Positions 3,334 through 8,745 of a stretch of 8,745 nt of DNA are shown piece after piece (positions within the stretch are counted from its first letter, which is position 1; each line of letters begins with the position of its first letter). This DNA is from Methanobacterium sp. (GTDB taxonomy: Archaea; Methanobacteriota; Methanobacteria; Methanobacteriales; Methanobacteriaceae), in assembly GCA_030539815.1 (NCBI GenBank), contig JAUNXM010000083.1:1-8745 (forward strand). Direction: 5' to 3'. The notes under the pieces are model-generated. The model did not search any database, was not told where the DNA came from, and worked only from the letters and a program-made list of their open reading frames with translations. The translations under genes were made by a program, and so were the position numbers.

Positions 3334-6174
3334 TCAAAAAATTTTAACTGAATCATTTTCTTTTTTTAAATAATCAAAATTAAACCCAGTTTTCAGGGAA
3401 TAAATACAATTTTCCCCATCACCAATTTTATTTGGCGGAATTATGTGAAAATAGCTAGATCCAACCTTTTCGAGTTCTTGACTAATAATTAAGTTTTCAA
3501 ATTCAAGTTCATTTCCAGTAATCTGAAAAATAAACTTATACAAAATTGATGAAAACTCTTTTTGAAGTATTTTTTTAGTCCCAATATCTTTTCTAAATTC
3601 TTTAATTAGTTTTTCATAACATTCAATTAATTTAACCCCATCAACACTATTATTTTTGATCAAATTAACTCCATATTCAGATTTATAATTTTTTAAATAT
3701 TTAATTTCATTTAAAGTGAAAATAAAGTTATCTTCATTTTTTTTATAAAAATCCTTTATTTCATCAACATCCATTTGTTCTATTGACTTATCCTTGAGTC
3801 CACCATTGTCATTTAAAATATCCATTCTAATTGCAACAAAAAATGAATATTGATTGTTCTTTTTTTTAATGATATGAACACCATAATCCTTATCAGTGAG
3901 TTCAGAGAATTTTAACGTGTTCCAAGACGTTATATTTTTGTCCCTATCACTAAAAACAAAATTTGTTTCTTTATTGTCCTGTATTCGGTTTATATTATTG
4001 GAGATTAATCTATAATAATCTAAAACATTCGAATAATCGTAATTTAGGTTATTTCCAAGTAATTTTTCAGTTTCCCTTATTTTGGCGTCTAATTCTTCTT
4101 TATCATAAATATACCTGTGATCTAATCTATCATTTCGTTTTATATTAATTATATACACATTTCCTTTTTTATTTTCATCACAAAAACGCACATTTAATTC
4201 TCTACTTCTATTGCATCGTCCACGAATTTGTTCAATTGAATCAAGCGTAGCAAAATCTCTTATAACAAAATCAAAACTAACATCTACTCCTGCTTCAACA
4301 CTTTGAGTACTGACTAAAATATAACGTGAATTATCTGAATTCATATTATTGATTTTCTGAATTATTTTTCTCTTTTCTGAAGGGATTATGCTGGAATTTA
4401 ATAAGTCTATTTCAAATCTATATTTCTCTTTTAACTCATATAACTTATCATAAACCAATTTTGACATTTTTATGGTATTTAAAACTATTAAACCTTTATT
4501 GTAATTAATCTCAAAGTTTTTTTCCAAAATATCTTCAAAATAAAAAGAAAAATCATCATCCTTTGTGTTTAATTCAATTATTTCATTTTTAATTTCAGTT
4601 CTATCAAATAAATAATGTGAAAAATATTTATTAGGTTCCTTTATCAAATTTATAGTTTCATAATTAAATTTAACATCCTTATTTAACTTCAATTCATCAA
4701 AATCGGGCAATGTTGCACTCATTATAATAAAATAAATGTTATAATTAGTGGATAACTCATTAATTAGATAATACAAACTAGTCCAGTTTTTTAAAGGGAG
4801 AGATTGAATTTCATCTAGAATCACGATAGAATTGGATAATGCTGAGAGTGTATATTTGTATCTTTTTTTATTTTTTATTATGGAGTTAAAAAAAGCTACA
4901 AAAGTTGTACAAAGCACAGGATAATCAAAAAAACTGTCTTTTAGTATTATTTCTGATTTATCATCATCTGAAATATCTGAGAAAATACTTTCAGAAGCTG
5001 AATATATTTTCCTGATTTCTCCGTTATCTTCACTTAAACCAAAATAGTCTTTTATATCGTTATAATTTTGATCTATTATATTAATAAAAGGCATTGCATA
5101 TATTACACGATTAATATCAGTATTTTCAAGAACATCCAATGCTAGTTTCATCGAGGTGTTTGTTTTTCCGCCACCGGTTGGCATGTTAAGATAAAATATC
5201 TTTTTATTTGGATCTTTTTTTAAGGAATTTTTAAGATTAAAAGAAGCTTCTTTAAGCATTTCTGTCCTCAAATCATTAATATCACTTAAAAAATTGATTT
5301 TATCATCAGATAACAAATCTTCACTTGAAATATCTTTACATTTTTTATTATAACTTAATTCATAGAATTTTTGTTTTATTGAATTTATTATTTCATCGTT
5401 AATTCTATTATTCCAATTTTCAGAGTATTTTCGCACAGTTACAATATCGTGATCTGCATAAGAACTTGCAATTACATCAGATGTGACTAGAATGGAGTAA
5501 AAATAAGAGTAATAGAAAGATATTTTAGGATCATTATTCTTTTTTAGAAAGATATATAAAGAGTCCTGAAATGTCCTGATATCTTGAGGTTCCTCACCAA
5601 ATAAGAAAATAGATAAAAGATAAAATGTTTTCTCTGATTTTGAATCATATGCAAATTCTGTTTCGTATAATATGTCTTTTATTGTTGTATGATGTCCATA
5701 TATTAAGTATGGGAATAAAAGAAGTATTATATTGTTATTTAAAGACGAGTTTTTAGTCTTTAAATTTTTGATTAAGTAATTGGCATACAATAAAGAACTA
5801 ATGAATGAATGATCTGCACTTATTTGCCATATTAACTCATTAAATCCGTATTTTTCCAATAGGGGAATGATTTCTAAATTTTGAACTCTATTCACCTGGA
5901 AATTGAAAGATATTTTTCCAATATCATGAAATTCGACCATTTTGAATAGATAACTTAAGAAATCTTCATAGTTTATGTCTAAGTATCCTTGGTTGTAGAA
6001 ATTATTATAAAAATCAAAAATAATTTCTTCTTTTGAAATTTGACTGAATAGGATCTTGGTTTTTGATATATGGTCTCGTAGAAGCTCATTATCATGCGCC
6101 CATATCTTAAGAGAGTCATTACCAGTCCAAAAACAGGAACTGTTTTCATCATACCTCAAATCAAAGATATCCAT
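3334..6174 (-). CDS. cas3: CRISPR-associated HD nuclease/helicase Cas3
   Basis: 946 residues, with the HD nuclease fused in front of a superfamily 2 helicase. Cas3 is recruited by Cascade bound to target DNA, then unwinds and degrades it (family knowledge). HD domain: His35, His83-Asp84 (VEFHDIGK), His122 (ADHS), His161-His162 (GHHTT), Asp233 (TSDVIASS). Helicase: Walker A MPTGGGKT (331-338), DExH box DEIQ (454-457), SAT (486-488), motif V STQSVEAGVDVS (622-633), motif VI QIRGRCNR (649-656). All motifs are intact. The ATG at 6174 overlaps cas5 by 19 bp and has GGTGA at 6185-6181 as SD. The gene is very AT-rich; the sampled stretch 3601-3660 has 12 G+C in 60, unlike cas1 or cas4. It ends 87 bases before vapB. 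Confidence 0.97.
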   Translation of the reverse strand: MDIFDLRYDENSSCFWTGNDSLKIWAHDNELLRDHISKTKILFSQISKEEIIFDFYNNFYNQGYLDINYEDFLSYLFKMVEFHDIGKISFNFQVNRVQNLEIIPLLEKYGFNELIWQISADHSFISSLLYANYLIKNLKTKNSSLNNNIILLLFPYLIYGHHTTIKDILYETEFAYDSKSEKTFYLLSIFLFGEEPQDIRTFQDSLYIFLKKNNDPKISFYYSYFYSILVTSDVIASSYADHDIVTVRKYSENWNNRINDEIINSIKQKFYELSYNKKCKDISSEDLLSDDKINFLSDINDLRTEMLKEASFNLKNSLKKDPNKKIFYLNMPTGGGKTNTSMKLALDVLENTDINRVIYAMPFINIIDQNYNDIKDYFGLSEDNGEIRKIYSASESIFSDISDDDKSEIILKDSFFDYPVLCTTFVAFFNSIIKNKKRYKYTLSALSNSIVILDEIQSLPLKNWTSLYYLINELSTNYNIYFIIMSATLPDFDELKLNKDVKFNYETINLIKEPNKYFSHYLFDRTEIKNEIIELNTKDDDFSFYFEDILEKNFEINYNKGLIVLNTIKMSKLVYDKLYELKEKYRFEIDLLNSSIIPSEKRKIIQKINNMNSDNSRYILVSTQSVEAGVDVSFDFVIRDFATLDSIEQIRGRCNRSRELNVRFCDENKKGNVYIINIKRNDRLDHRYIYDKEELDAKIRETEKLLGNNLNYDYSNVLDYYRLISNNINRIQDNKETNFVFSDRDKNITSWNTLKFSELTDKDYGVHIIKKKNNQYSFFVAIRMDILNDNGGLKDKSIEQMDVDEIKDFYKKNEDNFIFTLNEIKYLKNYKSEYGVNLIKNNSVDGVKLIECYEKLIKEFRKDIGTKKILQKEFSSILYKFIFQITGNELEFENLIISQELEKVGSSYFHIIPPNKIGDGENCIYSLKTGFNFDYLKKENDSVKIF

Positions 6175-7004
6175 TCGTTTTCACCAATTTTATATAGTTG
6201 TAATTCTTGATCTTCTTTCAAATTCAAGTTACTAAAAAAGCAATTCCCATTTTTATTCATTGAATAGAAAGATATTGGAGCATATTCAAAATTAATGAAA
6301 TTATATCTCTTTACAGGATAGTCTCTGATGATATACTCATAGAAACTTGCCAATTTTTTAATACCACTTGTTAATCTACCAAATAGTATTTGTTCAGATG
6401 TTTCAGATAATGTGACACTTTCCACAATTCTTTTATCCAAAAGTCCATAAACTTTCTGCTCGTTTGATTGTTTAAAAAACTCAGAAGAATCTTCCGGGTT
6501 CAATATCTCAGTTTTTGCATCTTCAAAGTGATTAATAAATTCATAGTTCATAAAGAATTCATTACGTCCCATATACAAGTTATAAATACTTTCTTTAGCC
6601 CTTAATCTTTTTAAAAACTCATTTTTTTCGTTTTTTAGCTTTTTTGGAAAGTTCAGATATAATTTATAGAAGGGTTCAATCAAGACATCCTCATGAACAT
6701 TCAATAAATTAGGTTCATTTCCATAATGAGAGTTGAAAGTAACTCTCTTAACTTTAAGATCAAAAAGTGACTGTATTGAAACCTTAATATCATACAATTC
6801 TTCTATTCTGTACCTTTTCGTACCATCGTCCAATTCTTCGAAATCATCAAACTCATAACCAAGTATTGCTGCAACCATTCCTATAATTGAAGTTTTAGGT
6901 GGTATTAAATATGTTAATAACCCTCCCGTATTTGAAAACGGTTTGGTAAAGCAACCAAAGCTGCTCCAAATATCCATTTCAATTATATCTTCATATTTAC
7001 TCAT
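6156..7004 (-). CDS. cas5: Cas5 subunit of type I-B Cascade
   Basis: Cas5 binds the 5' handle of the crRNA and caps the foot of the Cascade backbone (family knowledge). The N-terminal signature is clear: EMDIWSSFGCFTKPFSNT followed by LTYLIPPKTSIIGMVAAILG, the typical Cas5 first strand and helix. A later segment FGRLTSGIKKLASFYEY is also family-like. The length (282 or 286) is somewhat above the common 200-250. Two starts are possible. ATG 7016 has no SD (GTTCTTTTGA precedes it). ATG 7004 has GGCGAT in SD position and lies one base after the cas7 stop, so I prefer 7004; MAIE would then not be part of the protein. In type I-B, Cas6 cuts the pre-crRNA, so Cas5 should be structural here. Confidence 0.92.
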   Translation of the reverse strand: MSKYEDIIEMDIWSSFGCFTKPFSNTGGLLTYLIPPKTSIIGMVAAILGYEFDDFEELDDGTKRYRIEELYDIKVSIQSLFDLKVKRVTFNSHYGNEPNLLNVHEDVLIEPFYKLYLNFPKKLKNEKNEFLKRLRAKESIYNLYMGRNEFFMNYEFINHFEDAKTEILNPEDSSEFFKQSNEQKVYGLLDKRIVESVTLSETSEQILFGRLTSGIKKLASFYEYIIRDYPVKRYNFINFEYAPISFYSMNKNGNCFFSNLNLKEDQELQLYKIGENEWISLI

Positions 7005-7005
7005 T

Positions 7006-7968
7006 TCAATCGCCATTCAAAAGAACACTTGGTTCTTTAATGAATATTTTGTCCTGTTCAATTCCATCAACAGCAATGTTAATGTTAATCTCAGATGGAT
7101 CCCTGTATATCATGATTTTTTCAATGAAATCCTTATATCTTACGAGCTTTTCGTTCAATTGTGCGCTGTTAATTTCTATTTTCTTTACAGGATTATTCGG
7201 ATCCTTCCTTAATTTCATATTTTCAATTGAAATTAATTCTTTTAATTCTCCAATGTTTAGAGCGGTTACTTTCTCATCTTCTCGTGAGTTTTTAAATTTA
7301 ATTAAAATAAGTAATTTTGAGTCTGTTTTTTTACTTGTAGACTTTCTTAGGTTTGTCCCATACCAAAGAGATTTTTTGAATAGTTCTAAATCGCTTTCTT
7401 TTAATAAACCAGGATAGTTATTTGGATTCACAGTTATATCGTAACTTATGATGGCATCGTCAACAACGGCTTCTGAACCAGTTGTAGTTTGTTTTCCATC
7501 ATCTGTTGCAAAAGGTGCTCCAATTTGTAATCTCTTGATTTGGGCATTGTTAATATCTTTACCATAACTCAACTGGATTGGACCATAAATCTGTTTTGGG
7601 GTACTTCCAGTAAAACTAAATGTTCCCCCAAACATACGCACATCGGGGGAATTTTCTTTTAGCCCTTCAAAATCTTTTTCAAAGAATTTTTCAAAAATAG
7701 TATCTTTGGTTAAATATTTTGCATCATGTAATTCTGCTTCATCAGATTGTCTTGGATAAAAAAAGACCATATTTTTCTTATTTTCTGTATCTTCTACCAT
7801 TTCGCGCATAAATCTACGAACATTGTATTTTATACATTTATCTGTTGTGAACACTTTCCCATCAAAATTTCTAGGTGAATTATCCACAAAATCACCATTA
7901 GGATTTCCCATAATAGTTTCTGTTATGTATATGCCTTGGTAGTAGTTTTTAACAGTTTTTTCACTCAT
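7006..7968 (-). CDS. cas7: Cas7 (Csh2-type) backbone subunit of type I-B Cascade
   Basis: 320 residues of the Csh2/Cas7 family, which forms the helical filament holding the crRNA spacer (family knowledge). Signature segments: IYITETIMGNPNGDFVDNSP (13-32), DVRMFGGTFSFTG (109-121), GPIQLSYGKDI (129-139), and TGSEAVVDDAIISYDITVNP (163-182), which includes the conserved stretch before the NP turn. The ATG at 7968 has the SD AGGTGAT three bases upstream, and that SD shares bases with the cas8b stop codon (TAAGGTGAT), so translation of cas8b and cas7 is coupled. The gene looks complete and intact, and its composition matches that of cas5 and cas3. Confidence 0.95.
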   Translation of the reverse strand: MSEKTVKNYYQGIYITETIMGNPNGDFVDNSPRNFDGKVFTTDKCIKYNVRRFMREMVEDTENKKNMVFFYPRQSDEAELHDAKYLTKDTIFEKFFEKDFEGLKENSPDVRMFGGTFSFTGSTPKQIYGPIQLSYGKDINNAQIKRLQIGAPFATDDGKQTTTGSEAVVDDAIISYDITVNPNNYPGLLKESDLELFKKSLWYGTNLRKSTSKKTDSKLLILIKFKNSREDEKVTALNIGELKELISIENMKLRKDPNNPVKKIEINSAQLNEKLVRYKDFIEKIMIYRDPSEININIAVDGIEQDKIFIKEPSVLLNGD

Positions 7969-7977
7969 TTTATCACC

Positions 7978-8439
7978 TTATTTTTCAATACCATAGTTTG
8001 AAGATAGTAGATTTTCAGTATAGTAACCTGTGAAGATCAAAAGAAGATAATCTTCGAATGAAAATCCTTTTGATTCATCAAATAATGAATTAAAGTCTTT
8101 TTCAAACAGTTTAAAAGTGAATTTTCCTTTTTTATTCATTTTTTGGATGTAATAATTATTTTTTTGTAAAATTTCAGTGACAAAAAGGTTTCTAAGATTG
8201 TTTCGGTTTGCATTAGTAACAAAATTAGCAAAAACTCCAGATTTTTTGCCTTCACCTCTTTTAAAATTATCAATATACTTCAAAAACTGCCCAATAATAT
8301 AATACTTCAAAGCAGGATCTTGTTCGACCATTTTCAGCACCATATTGGAGTCTTCTTCGCTAATTCTATTTAAAGTAGATTTTTTGTTGTATTTAAACCC
8401 TAATTTCTTGATTTCATTTACATTTTCTTCTTCTAACAT
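7978..8439 (-). CDS. cas11b: Predicted Cas11b small subunit by internal initiation in cas8b
   Basis: ATG 8439-8437 within cas8b is in frame and preceded by GGGTGAT at 8449-8443 with a 3-base spacer (AAT). The same arrangement precedes cas7 (AGGTGAT, 3 bases). It would yield a 153-residue, mostly helical, charged protein beginning MLEEENVNEIKKLG and ending at the cas8b stop. In several type I systems without a cas11 gene, including I-B, the small subunit is made from an internal start in the large-subunit gene (established knowledge). The SD and ATG are seen in the sequence; expression as a separate protein is inference. Confidence 0.55.
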   Translation of the reverse strand: MLEEENVNEIKKLGFKYNKKSTLNRISEEDSNMVLKMVEQDPALKYYIIGQFLKYIDNFKRGEGKKSGVFANFVTNANRNNLRNLFVTEILQKNNYYIQKMNKKGKFTFKLFEKDFNSLFDESKGFSFEDYLLLIFTGYYTENLLSSNYGIEK

Positions 8440-8745
8440 ATTATCACCCAACAATTCCGTTTTAAGCATGAAATAATAGTTCAAGCGTTTCAAAATATCA
8501 AAATAAGGGTCTTTATGTTTCATTTGAATTATAATTAGGCAATTTAAGACTATTTCATTTAGAATAGTTTTATTTATTGCATCTCCATTCAGTTCATAGA
8601 TAAAGTTGAAAATATTATGCATATATTTTGTAAATACAGAAACTGTTTTTACATCAACATCTGATAAAATACTCCCCCTGCCACTGATTTTTCTGTAATA
8701 GATTTCATAAAAATGATAAAACGTCTGATTTTTGATTTTACCATT
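7978..8745 (-). CDS. cas8b: Cas8b (Csh1-type) large subunit, C-terminal 255 residues, cut by the window edge
   Basis: The frame is open from the right edge (…KIKNQTFYHFYEIYYRK…) through the internal ATG at 8622 to the stop at 7980-7978, so the gene begins outside the window and ATG 8622 is not its start. Cas8b recognises the PAM and recruits Cas3 (family knowledge). Cas8b is poorly conserved, and I call it mainly from its position directly before cas7-cas5-cas3. The helical C-terminal part, including YYIIGQFLKYIDNF (visible residues about 149-162) and ANFVTNANRNNLRNLF (173-188), looks like the small-subunit-like C-terminal bundle of Csh1. No Cas6 or separate cas11 gene is visible. An internal start probably produces Cas11b from the same frame. 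Confidence 0.82.
   Translation of the reverse strand, partial: NGKIKNQTFYHFYEIYYRKISGRGSILSDVDVKTVSVFTKYMHNIFNFIYELNGDAINKTILNEIVLNCLIIIQMKHKDPYFDILKRLNYYFMLKTELLGDNMLEEENVNEIKKLGFKYNKKSTLNRISEEDSNMVLKMVEQDPALKYYIIGQFLKYIDNFKRGEGKKSGVFANFVTNANRNNLRNLFVTEILQKNNYYIQKMNKKGKFTFKLFEKDFNSLFDESKGFSFEDYLLLIFTGYYTENLLSSNYGIEK
8443..8449 (-). promoter_or_regulatory. Internal Shine-Dalgarno site in cas8b
   Basis: GGGTGAT, three bases before the in-frame ATG 8439. It is as good a match to the archaeal anti-SD as the sites of cas7 and vapB. Other internal ATGs that I checked (8622, and the one encoding MKHKD) lack such a site. Confidence 0.6.

Noticed and set aside
1..8745. A regular CRISPR array within the window.
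   Set aside because: Apart from the two 31-bp copies I see no regularly spaced repeats. The array may lie beyond cas2 to the left, outside the window.

Overview
This window is part of a type I-B CRISPR-Cas operon from an archaeon, most likely a methanogen of the Methanobacteriales (inference). The basis is archaeal TATA-like boxes, GGTGAT-type Shine-Dalgarno (SD) sites, low G+C, the cas8b-cas7-cas5-cas3-cas4-cas1-cas2 order and archaeal-type VapBC and nucleotidyltransferase/HEPN modules. Every gene is on the minus strand, so transcription runs from right to left.

Right to left: positions 8745-3334 hold the interference (effector) block. It contains the 3' end of cas8b (cut by the window edge), cas7, cas5 and an HD-helicase cas3, packed with overlaps or gaps of a few bases. 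A strong internal SD and ATG in cas8b predicts a separately translated small subunit (Cas11b). Positions 3333-3247 are an AT-rich gap with a TATA-like box and a 10-bp inverted repeat. Positions 3246-2630 are a vapB-vapC toxin-antitoxin pair, followed 11 bases later by cas4. A 70-bp gap with a second TATA-like box and a 14-bp palindrome precedes an HTH-nucleotidyltransferase gene (2028-1495). Next comes a broken HEPN gene (1511-1020), then cas1 (1011-46) and the first 13 codons of cas2 at the left edge.

The effector block is visibly more AT-rich than the cas4/cas1/toxin-antitoxin block, which suggests that the two modules have different histories and that vapBC sits at the seam. Two toxin-antitoxin-type modules flank cas4: an intact vapBC, and a nucleotidyltransferase whose HEPN partner is dead.

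The most striking observation lies inside the dead HEPN gene. A perfect 31-bp direct repeat (1183-1213 and 1250-1280) flanks a unique 36-bp insert. Removing 67 bp restores continuous HEPN homology across the junction. A repeat-length target duplication around a spacer-length insert is what off-target Cas1-Cas2 spacer integration should leave. The target also resembles the methanobacterial CRISPR repeat as I remember it. No normal CRISPR array, tRNA, rRNA or insertion sequence is visible, and cas6 is absent from the window.
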